From Saprospiraceae bacterium (GTDB lineage: Bacteria; Bacteroidota; Bacteroidia; Chitinophagales; Saprospiraceae), in assembly GCA_016715985.1 (NCBI GenBank), contig JADJXD010000001.1, positions 1,426,001 to 1,490,000 of the forward strand: a stretch of 64,000 bases of DNA. Reading direction: 5' to 3'. Shown piece by piece: positions 8,536 through 17,763 of the stretch. The translations under genes and the position numbers were made by a program. The notes under the pieces are model-generated. The model worked only from the letters and a program-made list of their open reading frames with translations, was not told the origin of the DNA and ran no database searches. Position 1 is the first letter of the stretch; each line of letters starts with the position of its first letter.

Positions 8536-11463
8536 TCAATTTTGCCCCTTCACGATATCCAGGATAAATCGGGTACCGCCCGGAACGTTGTCATCAAATA
8601 AATCTTCATGAGATAGAGTGATGAAATATTCACCTGAGTTATGGTAAGATGTGATTCTGTCTTTGAGCAGCTTTAATCCGTACGAATCAAACATCTTGTG
8701 CAATGATGTATCTTTTGATTTTTCCATACCGACGCCATTATCTTCCACTTCAATACGCAGAGAGCCGTTCAGATCCCGGAAACTGATCTGCAGCTTCCCT
8801 CTCCGCTGAGTCAGGTGCATCAACCCGTGATTGATGGCGTTCTCCACCAAAGGCTGCACGAGCATACAGGGCAATCGGGTAGCATCTGCATCAATTTCAT
8901 CATCCACAAAAAAGATCGTTTCAAATTTATGATCAAATCGTTTTTCTTCCAGCTCGGTATATAATCGGATCAACTTAATTTCTTCACTGAGTAGAATATC
9001 TTTTTTATTTGAGTTGTCCAATATTTTTCGGATCAGATAGCTGAAATCTGTCAGATAATCATCCGCTTTTTTAGTAGCTTTGGTATTGATATAAAATTGT
9101 ATAGCACTGAAAGCATTGAATATAAAGTGGGGGTTCATCTGAGCCAATAGAGCCTGTTTTTCGTATGTAAGCATCTGGTTTTTAAGTACCTGCTCAGTTC
9201 TTATTACAAATAATCTGGATCGGTAATAAACAGACGTTAATACTACAATCATAATGACCACAAATAATAAAAACGGCCATGTCAGCCACCAGGGCTTATG
9301 AATGGTAAACGGTATCATTAATGATTCACTCCAGATATTATCTTTGTTTTCTGCCTGTATTTCAAGCATATATTTCCCCGGAGATAAACTTATAAAGTTG
9401 AGTAAATTACTCGATTGTGCAGTCCATGATTTATTAGTATTCAATTTGTATCTGTATCTGACTTTATTACCAAAATTAAAATCAAAATTTCTCAGTTCAA
9501 ATCTGATATTGTCATCATCACTATTTAAATTTTGTAAATCTGATGCAGGTTTACCATTTACATACATTCTGGTGATTTCCGGCTTAAATGTTAAATAAGC
9601 ATCATCTGTATCATAAAAGCAAGCAACACCATTTGCTGTTCCTACCCACACCAAAGAATCCTGTGTTCTCACCATGAGGATTTCTTCAGACGGCAATCCG
9701 TTTTGCTTGTGGTAATGCCTTATTTTATAATCTGCGTTTTTTTGAATACTTATTTTATTCAGACCTTTTAATGAAGCAGCCCATATATTATCAAAATCAT
9801 CGACCCACACATAGTCTGTCACATTAGTTGTCAATCCATGCTTAGTGCTGATGTTTATAATACTGTCTTTTTTTACATTAATGATATAAATGCCTTTACC
9901 TTTAGTTCCCACCACCCATTCACCTGTTGAAAGTTGATCTAAAGAAACTGTTTTAATACCCTGAAGCGACGGTACGGTGTTTTGCAAAGTCAGACCATTA
10001 TATTTTTTCAATCCTTTACTCGTCGCTAACCACAATATATTTTCGTCATCTCTTTTCAAATCATATATAAAATCACTATGCAGTTTGTTATCAAATTCCA
10101 GGTCAAACTCTTTCGTTTCGGGATTGTATTTAAACAAAAAATATCTGTCCGCTCCATAAAATTCAGCTGATTTTGATTTTTTTTCAAATCTGCTGGGAAA
10201 CCGATAACCGTATCTTAAAAAATCATAATTGGTCTTTATTTTTATACCCCGTGAGAAAGTAAATTCATCATTCAAAGCAATATCCGGGCTATTATTTAAA
10301 TTTTCAATTTTTAATTCCTTAACTTTCCTGAATTGCAGGATATCCATAAATCCACCTGTATGACTAATGGCCTTTACACTTTGTTTTTCATAAGGCAATA
10401 CAGCAGCATATCTCTGATCTGTTGCTGTTAAGTCGGATTTAAAAACTTTAATATGATCATTTGGATAATAAAAAATACCCCTGTTGACACTGGTCACCCA
10501 AAAACCATTACTTTTGTCTCTAATCATATTACTTACCTCCGTGTTATTTAGCCATTTTTCAGGTTTTGAAAAATCATGCTGATGCCGCCAATTACGAAAT
10601 ACATGTAACCCATCTCTGTTCTGATACCCTATGTATAAATCGTTACCTTCACTATAGAAAACATTCGCTATTGACTGTGTAATGAACAAAGGTTCCAGCT
10701 TACCTTTATAGAATGTATATGTTCGTTTAAACAGATTAAATAATCCAATCGAATCATTTATCCGAAATATCTGGTTGTTATTGGATGATTGAAATTCATT
10801 TTTCAAAACAAATTTTTCACCAAACCCAACTTCTAAATCATAATAAATAAAATTGCGTTGGCCGGATTTCAAAACATTATTTACAAGATTTGAAACATTT
10901 TTTTGCTGCGAATAATGGACAGATTCTGTAAGTAAAAATCCGGATTTTGTTCTTAAAATAAATTCACAAACTGCACAATCAGGTGCAAATAATTCTTCAC
11001 AGCCATCGGAATGAATCACCAGAATACCTATATATTTTATTTTGAAATAATAGGAACCTTTATTGTCAATGTGTTGAAGGTTGACAAAGTCTGTTTTTGT
11101 GCTGTAATAATCTAAAATATGATTCCATGCATATGGGAAAAACTCATTTTCTTTAAAAGAATACACTTTACCATAATAACTGCTAAACCATACATTTTCA
11201 TTATTATCCCTAATTATTTGATTGATTTCCAGTTTTCCCAAACCATGCTCCAGACCGAAATTTTCAAAACTATACCCGTCGAATCTGCTTACGCCATTGT
11301 CAGTGCCAAACCACATAAATCCTGATGTATCCTGATAGACACAATAGACTTCGTTACTAGGCAGTCCGTCTTCAGATGTATAATTAATATGATATGGCTC
11401 CTGAGATTTACAGTATAGTATGGAGCAAAAAAAAGCAACTATGATGTATATCCACTTTTTCAA
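8536..11463 (-). CDS. Reg_prop/Y_Y_Y sensor histidine kinase (LytS-type)
   Basis: 975 residues. A signal peptide (MKKWIYIIVAFFCSILYCKSQ) is followed by a periplasmic sensor made of Reg_prop propeller blades (YCVYQDTSGFMWFGTDNGV, LWLATSKGLKKYNG, VWVGTANGVACF), then a Y_Y_Y domain (YRYKLN...W, GKYMLEIQAENKDNIWS). One transmembrane helix follows (WPFLLFVVIMIVVLTSVYY, about residue 740). The cytoplasmic part is a His_kinase domain of the LytS/YehU family, with the phospho-acceptor histidine in QMNPHFIFNAF, and an HATPase with N box (VQPLVENAINHG), G1 box (VEDNGVGM) and a C-terminal GGTRF motif. It should sense an external ligand and phosphorylate the LytTR regulator encoded immediately upstream on the same strand, whose stop overlaps this start by 4 nt. 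The ligand is unknown. Confidence 0.93.
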   Translation of the reverse strand: MKKWIYIIVAFFCSILYCKSQEPYHINYTSEDGLPSNEVYCVYQDTSGFMWFGTDNGVSRFDGYSFENFGLEHGLGKLEINQIIRDNNENVWFSSYYGKVYSFKENEFFPYAWNHILDYYSTKTDFVNLQHIDNKGSYYFKIKYIGILVIHSDGCEELFAPDCAVCEFILRTKSGFLLTESVHYSQQKNVSNLVNNVLKSGQRNFIYYDLEVGFGEKFVLKNEFQSSNNNQIFRINDSIGLFNLFKRTYTFYKGKLEPLFITQSIANVFYSEGNDLYIGYQNRDGLHVFRNWRHQHDFSKPEKWLNNTEVSNMIRDKSNGFWVTSVNRGIFYYPNDHIKVFKSDLTATDQRYAAVLPYEKQSVKAISHTGGFMDILQFRKVKELKIENLNNSPDIALNDEFTFSRGIKIKTNYDFLRYGYRFPSRFEKKSKSAEFYGADRYFLFKYNPETKEFDLEFDNKLHSDFIYDLKRDDENILWLATSKGLKKYNGLTLQNTVPSLQGIKTVSLDQLSTGEWVVGTKGKGIYIINVKKDSIINISTKHGLTTNVTDYVWVDDFDNIWAASLKGLNKISIQKNADYKIRHYHKQNGLPSEEILMVRTQDSLVWVGTANGVACFYDTDDAYLTFKPEITRMYVNGKPASDLQNLNSDDDNIRFELRNFDFNFGNKVRYRYKLNTNKSWTAQSSNLLNFISLSPGKYMLEIQAENKDNIWSESLMIPFTIHKPWWLTWPFLLFVVIMIVVLTSVYYRSRLFVIRTEQVLKNQMLTYEKQALLAQMNPHFIFNAFSAIQFYINTKATKKADDYLTDFSYLIRKILDNSNKKDILLSEEIKLIRLYTELEEKRFDHKFETIFFVDDEIDADATRLPCMLVQPLVENAINHGLMHLTQRRGKLQISFRDLNGSLRIEVEDNGVGMEKSKDTSLHKMFDSYGLKLLKDRITSYHNSGEYFITLSHEDLFDDNVPGGTRFILDIVKGQN

Positions 11464-12215
11464 TGACTCTTATTTATTGAAATCTCATGCAAAAAATCAG
11501 CCTTCCGTCTTCTGGCCAAAGGCACCTTTAACGTAGAATTTTTAAATAATATCTCATCCTCCAAAGTCAAAGAAACAACATAATTCATATTGATGACAAA
11601 AGACTTATGAGGTACAAAAAACCCAAACTCTTCCAGTATATTTTTATAAAAACCCAGATATTGAGAACTTAATATTTTACGACCATCATTGATATGGATA
11701 TAAGTGTATTTATCAGATGATTCACATATCACAATTTGCTCAATATCAACAAATTCATATCGGTCACTGCATGGTATAACTATACGTTTTTTAGTCTGAT
11801 TATTTGGTTTAATATTATGAGTTAGGGCAGCATATTTCTGGGCGGAATATTTAAAATTAAGGTGGTCTATAGCAGTATTTACTGCTTTAACCAACTCTTC
11901 GGATTTGACCGGCTTCAGCAAATAACCGACAGCCGAAACTTTAAAAGCTTCTATGGCAAACTCCTGATAAGCCGTAGCGAATATCACTTCAAATGGAATA
12001 GCGTCAAATTTTTTTATAAAATCAAAACCGGATTCATTGGGCATACTTACATCCAGAAAAACAATATCGGGATGGTGCATCCGGCAAAGTTCATATCCTT
12101 CCTGTGCCGAGGCGGCGGCAGCAACAATTTCAAGCATCGGACACTCCTCCCTGATTTTTATGGAAAGGACTTCTCTGGGTTTGGATTCATCATCGATGAT
12201 AATAACTTTGTACAT
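11460..12215 (-). CDS. LytTR-family response regulator
   Basis: 251 residues. The N-terminal receiver domain has the acidic pair D8/D9, the phospho-acceptor D55 in DIVFLDVSMP, the conserved T in IFATAY and the K in YLLKPVKS. The C-terminal LytTR DNA-binding domain covers about residues 145-245 (IVICESSDKYTYIHINDGRK, FFVPHKSFVINMNYV, LKVPLARRRKADFL). It overlaps the downstream histidine kinase by 4 nt (ATGA), so the pair is translated together and surely works as a two-component system. Targets are unknown; the neighbouring surface-protein genes and the M43 protease are candidates by location only. Confidence 0.95.
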   Translation of the reverse strand: MYKVIIIDDESKPREVLSIKIREECPMLEIVAAAASAQEGYELCRMHHPDIVFLDVSMPNESGFDFIKKFDAIPFEVIFATAYQEFAIEAFKVSAVGYLLKPVKSEELVKAVNTAIDHLNFKYSAQKYAALTHNIKPNNQTKKRIVIPCSDRYEFVDIEQIVICESSDKYTYIHINDGRKILSSQYLGFYKNILEEFGFFVPHKSFVINMNYVVSLTLEDEILFKNSTLKVPLARRRKADFLHEISINKSH

Positions 12216-12488
12216 GATGTACGATATTTAACCAAAGATAAAAGTATGTTTTAAATATTGCCAAAAAAATTATTCAAAGGCTTCGATTATCTGTGCTTCG
12301 GTTGATTCTGAAGACTTATCGGTTAAACGACTGTGAAGAAAAAACTAACCACATATTTCACTTAGTCGGAAAAAAAATCTACCAGAGATACTTCATTTCC
12401 AATTTGTTTTATATAAATCTGCAAGTAAAAATACTTCAATATAAAAATTTGATTTATTTTGCTGAATCAATTTATTAAACAAACTTAT

Positions 12489-13802
12489 ATGAACAAAAAC
12501 ATAATTAATCCATGGCTTGTGTTCTTCCTGTTGATAAATATGAATGGTTATTTGATTTCACAGGATTTATCATTTCCTATCTGCGGTTATGATCACGTAT
12601 TACATATTAATGACAGCCTTTATCCGGGTTACAGAGATAACGTAAACCGGCATTTTGACTTCGTACAAAGACACATTCTTCTTGCAAAAAACCGCTCTGA
12701 AGATGTTTTTAAAATTCCGGTTGTCATTCATGTTGTTTGGAAAAATGAAGAAGAAAACCTTTCTGATGAAATCATTCAATCACAGATAGAGGTAATGAAT
12801 GAAGATTTCAGACTTCTCAATTCTGATAAAGACAACATCAGGTCCATCTTTAAAGATCGCCAAAGTGATGCCGGCATTGAGTTTGAACTCAAAGAAATAA
12901 AACGTGTAAAAACCAATTCAAACTTCGCACTTTCCCTTACAGGTCTCCCGGATAATGTCAAAAGACCTGCTAATGGAGGCAGTGCTGCAGTCAATCCTGA
13001 TCGACATTTAAATATCTGGATATGCAGAATTCAACCTATTCCTTTCATCGGAGGTCAGATTCTGGGATATGCATATCCTCCTGCCGGATTAGACAACTGG
13101 CCCGATGGTGTATCTGCTCCTTCTCCTGATCTGGATGGTGTTGTTATTGATTACAGAGCAGTTGGCAAGAACAATCCCTATCCCATCTCCATAGGAGGAA
13201 CTACCATTTTTAGTGAAGGAAGGACAGCAACTCATGAAATCGGCCACTACCTCGGACTTCGTCATATCTGGGGCGATGGTGGCGGGATTTTTGGCGGTGA
13301 GAGTTGCTCTGAAGATGATGGAATAAAGGATACTCCAAACCAAGGCAGACAATCTCCTTTTAATTGTGACAAATCCCAAAACACATGCACAGATCCAACG
13401 GGTGACGAACCGGATATGATTGAAAATTATATGGATTATTCAGATCAGCTCTGTCAGAATTCCTTTACAAAGGGCCAGATAGACCATATGCGTTCAGTGA
13501 TCATGCTAAAGCGGCAGGGAATAATCAGTTCAGAAATAAATACTGAACTTGCAAAAAGTCCGTTTGTTTCACCCAATCCTTCAAGAGATATCTTCAATGT
13601 TTATTTACCGGATTATTTTACGGATTCTGATGTAAAAATTTATATAACTGACATCAATGGCAGATTGTTAAATATACAACAAAACCAAAAACAACAGAAC
13701 TTAACGATTGACTTATCAGCACATCCAGCCGGAATTTATGTGCTCAGTACAGTAAACCAAAACTTTCTGCACACCATCCGTTTGATCAAAATCAATGATT
13801 AA
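12489..13802 (+). CDS. Secreted M43-type zinc metalloprotease with T9SS tail
   Basis: The chosen start is the ATG at 12489 (MNKNIINPWLVFFLLINMNG), which gives a normal signal peptide; an in-frame ATG 30 nt earlier would add ten residues ahead of it. The protein is 437 residues. The pappalysin-like (M43) catalytic domain carries the extended zinc motif HEIGHYLGLRH, with three histidine ligands and the glutamate base, and a downstream Met-turn in NYMDYSDQ. The last 75 or so residues form a T9SS type A sorting domain (FVSPNPSRDIFNVY, DINGRLL, PAGIYVL, ending in a lysine-containing IRLIKIND). It is probably exported through the outer membrane by T9SS and cleaves extracellular protein. The substrate is unknown. 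Its 3' end overlaps the transporter gene by 8 nt. Confidence 0.93.
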   Translation: MNKNIINPWLVFFLLINMNGYLISQDLSFPICGYDHVLHINDSLYPGYRDNVNRHFDFVQRHILLAKNRSEDVFKIPVVIHVVWKNEEENLSDEIIQSQIEVMNEDFRLLNSDKDNIRSIFKDRQSDAGIEFELKEIKRVKTNSNFALSLTGLPDNVKRPANGGSAAVNPDRHLNIWICRIQPIPFIGGQILGYAYPPAGLDNWPDGVSAPSPDLDGVVIDYRAVGKNNPYPISIGGTTIFSEGRTATHEIGHYLGLRHIWGDGGGIFGGESCSEDDGIKDTPNQGRQSPFNCDKSQNTCTDPTGDEPDMIENYMDYSDQLCQNSFTKGQIDHMRSVIMLKRQGIISSEINTELAKSPFVSPNPSRDIFNVYLPDYFTDSDVKIYITDINGRLLNIQQNQKQQNLTIDLSAHPAGIYVLSTVNQNFLHTIRLIKIND

Positions 13803-15186
13803 ACAAAAGAAGTTTTCATTTCCGCATCCGGCAGTGATGCTTTTCGGGATATTGATTCTGGCAGCTCTGATGAGTTATATTATACCCGCCGGCAAGTATG
13901 AAAGAATACTTTTGGATAGCCGAGAAACTGTTGTGGCAGGTTCATACAAAATCATTGAATCCACCCCACTTTCGTTGATGGATCTTTTTATGTGTTTGCC
14001 ATTAGGATTTAAGTCAGCAGTAGATATTATTTTTATAGTCTTAGCCAGTGGAATCATGTTTGGTTTTTTGGAATACTCAAAATCTTTTGAAAATGCCATT
14101 GGCGTCATGGTGCATCGATTCGGAAAAGCAAAAAAATATTTACTCGTTGTAGTGATGACATTTGTTTTCGGAGCATTGGGTGTATTTGTGGGTTATGAAA
14201 ATAATATTGCTATGATTCCGATTGCAGCATTGTTGAGTCTGGCTATCGGGGGAGATTTGATTTTGGCTGCAGGTATTTCAGTAGGTGCTGTCACCATTGG
14301 ATTTGGGCTATCGCCATTCAATCCATACACTATAGGAACGGGTCAAAAACTTGCAGAGTTACCATTATTCTCCGGAGCTGTCTTGCGTAGTGTGCTTTGT
14401 CTTTTTTCATTGTCTGTACTGGCATGGTATAATGTAAGATATTTTAAAACAGCACAGGTTGACCCATCAAAAAGTTTAGGCATTGATTTGGATACATCCG
14501 GATTAAGTCTTTCAAAGCCCCTGGATTCTTATGTTATTTCCAACAGAAACAAATTAGTTTTGCTGGCTTTTATGTCCGCTCTGGGCGTCATTCTCTATGG
14601 AGTATTTGTGCATAAATGGTTTATAAATCAGATTTCTGCTATTTTTTGTATGTTGGCTGTAGTCATTGGGTTGATCAATCGAAATTCCGGACAACAATTT
14701 GGATCCATTATTCTGAAATCAGTGTCCGTAGTAGCTCCCGGTGCCTTTATGGTGGGTTTTGCGACGTCCATAAAAGTCGCATTGGAAACAGGACAAATAA
14801 ATGATACTATTGCCGAAAGCATGGCTCTAAGTCTTTCTCACCTTCCACTATATCTGGCAGGTGCAGGTATGGCAATGGCCCAGACACTTATGAATTTTCT
14901 GATTCCTTCCGGTAGCGGACAAGCTTTGGCTACGCTTCCCGTTATGATTCCTGCTGGTGAAGTAATCGGACTGACCCGTCAGACAATTGTGCTGGCATAT
15001 CAGGTAGGTGATGGAATCTCCAATCTGATTAATCCTGCTCTGGGAGGGCTGATTGCGATGCTGAGTATGAGTAGAGTACCCTTCGACAGATGGCTAAAAT
15101 TTATTTTCCCGGTTTTTTCAATTATCTACATTATATCATTGATTTTTGTGATGTTTAGTGTAATGATTCAATACGGACCTTTTTAG
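13795..15186 (+). CDS. YfcC-family (DcuC-like) membrane transporter
   Basis: 463 residues, almost entirely hydrophobic, with roughly a dozen predicted membrane segments. The start (FPHPAVMLFGILILAALMSY followed by IIPAGKYER) and the motifs FVGYENNIAMIPIAALLSLA, GFGLSPFNPYTIGTGQ and NFLIPSGSGQALATLPVMIP are typical of the YfcC/DcuC/AbgT-like superfamily of inner-membrane carriers. Family members are thought to move carboxylates, amino acids or peptides by ion coupling; the actual substrate cannot be read here. Its start overlaps the end of the metalloprotease gene by 8 nt, so the two are translationally linked. An attractive inference is uptake of products released by that protease, but it is unproven. 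Confidence 0.88.
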   Translation: MIKQKKFSFPHPAVMLFGILILAALMSYIIPAGKYERILLDSRETVVAGSYKIIESTPLSLMDLFMCLPLGFKSAVDIIFIVLASGIMFGFLEYSKSFENAIGVMVHRFGKAKKYLLVVVMTFVFGALGVFVGYENNIAMIPIAALLSLAIGGDLILAAGISVGAVTIGFGLSPFNPYTIGTGQKLAELPLFSGAVLRSVLCLFSLSVLAWYNVRYFKTAQVDPSKSLGIDLDTSGLSLSKPLDSYVISNRNKLVLLAFMSALGVILYGVFVHKWFINQISAIFCMLAVVIGLINRNSGQQFGSIILKSVSVVAPGAFMVGFATSIKVALETGQINDTIAESMALSLSHLPLYLAGAGMAMAQTLMNFLIPSGSGQALATLPVMIPAGEVIGLTRQTIVLAYQVGDGISNLINPALGGLIAMLSMSRVPFDRWLKFIFPVFSIIYIISLIFVMFSVMIQYGPF

Positions 15187-15198
15187 AATATTTCAAAT

Positions 15199-15942
15199 AT
15201 GACCCAACAAATACTCCAGATTATTAGTGTGTTTTTATCTTCGTTGGGAGATAAGAAAAAATCAGCATTTCGATTTCTGATGATATCCGGCCTGATTGGA
15301 CTTACGCTCCTTTGTGTATTTATTTATTTATCATTCCAGTTGTCTTCATTTGCTGGTGAATACCTGACTTCGCTGGTGCCATGGCCATGGGCAAAGGAAT
15401 CTATTTTTTTAACTTTGGTTATTGGCATCGCAGTGCTGGTGGTATTTTTTATGCTTTTCAAATATTTATTGCTCATTGCACTCTCCCCTATCCTGAGCCT
15501 GGTTTCTGAAAAAGCAGAAAAGCAATATTCCGGTCAACTGGCCGGAGCAGGATTTTCCATGATGCATTCAGCAGGAAGGAGTGTTCGGGTAAATATGCGA
15601 AATATGATTCGGGAAGCTGTCATTACTGTATTACTTCTGATTGCCGGATTAATTCCTGTTTTGAATTTTGTGGCTTTGCCTATGGTATTTTTGGTGCAGG
15701 CATATTTTACGGGTTTTGGGATTATGGATTATTATTTGGAAAGACACTTTGACTTTAAGGGAACAATAAAAATAGTCTATAACCAGAAATGGGCTGCTAT
15801 CACATTGGGAAGTATCTTTATAATATTATTTGCTATTCCTGTCTTAGGAATTATGATAGCTCCTTACTTAACGACGGTAGCAGCTACTAAATATTTTATT
15901 CAAAAAGGAATACCGGAGACAGTTATAGGAAATGACGAATGA
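15199..15942 (+). CDS. EI24/CysZ-like integral membrane protein
   Basis: 247 residues with several long hydrophobic segments (FLMISGLIGLTLLCVFIYLS, SIFLTLVIGIAVLVVFFMLF, AVITVLLLIAGLIPVLNFVA, LGSIFIILFAIPVLGIMIA). The layout and the central LLIALSPILSLVSEKAE motif match the EI24/CysZ family. E. coli CysZ is a sulfate channel, but the function of Bacteroidota members is not established. It follows the YfcC gene by 12 nt and is probably its operon partner. The last codons (IGNDE and stop) are supplied by the first copy of a 44-bp direct repeat, so the original C-terminus may have been replaced by repeat sequence. Confidence 0.85.
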   Translation: MTQQILQIISVFLSSLGDKKKSAFRFLMISGLIGLTLLCVFIYLSFQLSSFAGEYLTSLVPWPWAKESIFLTLVIGIAVLVVFFMLFKYLLLIALSPILSLVSEKAEKQYSGQLAGAGFSMMHSAGRSVRVNMRNMIREAVITVLLLIAGLIPVLNFVALPMVFLVQAYFTGFGIMDYYLERHFDFKGTIKIVYNQKWAAITLGSIFIILFAIPVLGIMIAPYLTTVAATKYFIQKGIPETVIGNDE

Positions 15943-15968
15943 CGAATGCAGAACGACGAATGAGAACG
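15925..15968. repeat. 44-bp direct repeat, copy 1
   Basis: This is identical over 44 bp to 16056-16099 (starts ATAGGAAATGACGAATGACG, ends ACGAATGAGAACG). It is itself built from the short unit GACGAAT. It contains the stop codon of the EI24-like gene. Confidence 0.9.
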
Positions 15969-15970
15969 TA

Positions 15971-16025
15971 GTTTGTGTTGATGTTCCTTCTGCGCTTCCT
16001 AGCCTGAAGGTATATCAACACAAAC
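15971..16025. repeat. Palindromic element copy 1 (12-bp stem)
   Basis: A perfect 12-bp inverted repeat, GTTTGTGTTGAT (15971-15982) and ATCAACACAAAC (16014-16025), encloses a core with a nested CCTTC...GAAGG pair. The core is closely related to 16516-16546. A truncated third copy of the core (CCTTCTGCGTTTCCCAGCC) follows at about 16037-16055. Confidence 0.85.
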
Positions 16026-16055
16026 GGTTTGATATTCCTTCTGCGTTTCCCAGCC

Positions 16056-16099
16056 ATAGGAAATGACGAATGACGAATGCAGAACGACGAATGAGAACG
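16056..16099. repeat. 44-bp direct repeat, copy 2
   Basis: Exact second copy of 15925-15968, 131 bp downstream. Together they bracket the palindromic element at 15971-16025 and the truncated third core. Confidence 0.9.
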
Positions 16100-16503
16100 A
16101 TTTGAAAGACTTTGAAAAGCTTCATTTTTAATCCGACAAGCAATTTTAATCCTTTTTACTATTGTTAATGTTCGCCTCATGCCCTGCGATGCATTTCAAT
16201 AGGACTAAATATAGCCAAAAGGGCAGATACTTTATTACTCAGCTTCAGCCGAGCGACATCTTTGTAGCAACATATGACCATGTTTTCAGCTCCAGCGGAG
16301 AGAAACAAAAACTATGGTTCCGCACCCACGGCGCTATTACTACCTCCATTATATTTTTCTACAAAGATATCGTCCCTACGGGACTTTACTTTTCTATTTT
16401 ATCAGGCTTCATGCAGCCTTTAACTTGTGTCAATATGGACACATCGCAGTTGCAAACTGCGACGATCGGTTGTTTCCGGCTCTATTTTTGGGAGTTCACA
16501 GCA

Positions 16504-16558
16504 GTTGTTGTTGATGTTCCTTCTGCACTTCTCAGCCTGAAGGTATATCAACAACAAC
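16504..16558. repeat. Palindromic element copy 2 (12-bp stem)
   Basis: A perfect inverted repeat, GTTGTTGTTGAT (16504-16515) and ATCAACAACAAC (16547-16558), surrounds nearly the same core as copy 1. Stem positions that differ from copy 1 differ in both arms, so pairing is kept. Confidence 0.85.
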
Positions 16559-16921
16559 GGGTTTGTTAGGCCTAAATACTTCCTTTTTGTAATTATACTT
16601 ATCTCAACGTTATGTATGACTCATTTGAAGTCGTTTAAATATTACTTATTGATCATACTTCAGCAAGGAATTCAGGATATCACTTTAGCTTCCAAATTGT
16701 GTGCAAATAGTGGCACTAAAGGGAAACGGCTGATTATCATACTATAAATAAATTTATTTAAATTCTATTCTGTTTACCTCTGAGTAACATCCTTTTGATT
16801 GAATAATGCTGATTGTTAGATTAACAAAAGATTATAATTCGTCATATTTTTAAAATTAAGTCAGATTTATTCCTCCATTAATAATAAATACAAAATAATT
16901 CACAAATCTTAAAAAAACTTC

Positions 16922-16929
16922 TAAATTTG
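16922..16929 (+). promoter_or_regulatory. Possible -7 box (TAAATTTG)
   Basis: Matches the Bacteroidota -7 consensus TAnnTTTG, 84 nt before the start at 17014. No clear -33 element is seen. Confidence 0.4.
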
Positions 16930-17013
16930 TTCACTATTCAGGGGTAACAATTAAGGGTTTAACCTGATATTTATGGTATTTTTATAATTATAAACAAACT
17001 AAAACAAAATGAA

Positions 17014-17706
17014 ATGAAAGAAAAACAATGGGTTTATTTACTTCTTGCTGCCATTGCAGGCGGACTTATCATCTGGCTGTGGTGCTGCAAAGGAGGACAT
17101 GGTTCGCATTCGGATCATACTTTTAAAATCTGGAAGGGTTACATCCAAAAAGACAGTACAAAGGAATCTGAATTTACAAATCTGAAGATGGTAAAATTTT
17201 TGACTGATTCTTATTATCTCTCTGTCAATGGCGATAAGGATTTGGTTGACTCACAAGTCTATTTTCTTCATGTTGCCCGTAAAATTCCTACTGCCGGTAG
17301 TCCATTTGAAGCAAAAGCCGGATTTATTATTCCTGACAGCATAAATTTGATTTCGATCGTGGATAGAGAGTATCTTGATCAACATGCAGAATTTATAAGA
17401 TGTCGTACTACCGGAAAATTTGGATGTATTCCTGAATTTTTGGTAAATTCATTGGATACGGTAAAAGTACAAAGAGAAGGTGCAGACAAAATTCTTTTAA
17501 GACTTCCGACAGCCATTCACCACACAAACACCTATGAATGGGGCTATCTGGAACTTAGTCCTTCAGAATATCCTGTTGTAATTGGTTCGACCACTCCTGA
17601 TCTCACCGGTGCATGTCTTTCTATTGTAATCGATGCAGGTGCATCAAATACTTTGTATGATAATGGCAACACCTATCCTATCTATAAAATTTATAGTATC
17701 CGATAA
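17014..17706 (+). CDS. Membrane-anchored protein of unknown function
   Basis: 230 residues that I do not recognise. An N-terminal hydrophobic segment (WVYLLLAAIAGGLIIWLWCC, residues 6-25) is either an uncleaved anchor or an atypical signal. It is followed by a histidine-rich stretch (GGHGSHSDH). The remainder is a soluble mixed alpha/beta domain with no catalytic motif I can name. Translation begins at the second of two nearby ATGs (the earlier one, ATGAAATGA, is immediately closed by a stop). It stands alone between the repeat region and the convergent CHAT gene, 57 bp away. The domain should face the periplasm. Confidence 0.75.
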   Translation: MKEKQWVYLLLAAIAGGLIIWLWCCKGGHGSHSDHTFKIWKGYIQKDSTKESEFTNLKMVKFLTDSYYLSVNGDKDLVDSQVYFLHVARKIPTAGSPFEAKAGFIIPDSINLISIVDREYLDQHAEFIRCRTTGKFGCIPEFLVNSLDTVKVQREGADKILLRLPTAIHHTNTYEWGYLELSPSEYPVVIGSTTPDLTGACLSIVIDAGASNTLYDNGNTYPIYKIYSIR

Positions 17707-17763
17707 AAAATAAAATCATCAGAAATTCAAAATACGATTGGCAGTAAGAAGGATGTCGTAAAA

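Larger units (their letters stand above)
15943..17013. other. 1.07-kb gene-free region rich in intergenic repeats
   Basis: No credible gene. The first 160 bp hold two 44-bp direct repeats around a hairpin element. From about 16178 to 16500 there is sequence of the dispersed Bacteroidota intergenic type: stretches such as CAAAGATATCGTCCCTACGG and the palindrome CGCAGTTGCAAACTGCG (near 16446-16462). A second hairpin element lies at 16504-16558. The remaining 450 bp are plain AT-rich sequence leading to the promoter of the next gene. An open frame at 16162-16569 is low-complexity translation of these repeats and is not called as a gene. Confidence 0.75.

Noticed and set aside
12293..12478. 61-codon plus-strand frame before the metalloprotease
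   Set aside because: Short, no ribosome binding site or motif, and lies in the leader region of the next gene.
15925..16099. CRISPR-like array (two 44-bp repeats with an 87-bp interval)
   Set aside because: Only two repeats, interval too long and containing a hairpin, repeats built from the short unit GACGAAT, and no cas genes nearby.
16162..16569. Open frame of 135 codons in the repeat-rich gap
   Set aside because: It runs through palindromes and dispersed repeat sequence, including the hairpin at 16504-16558, and has no protein-like features.
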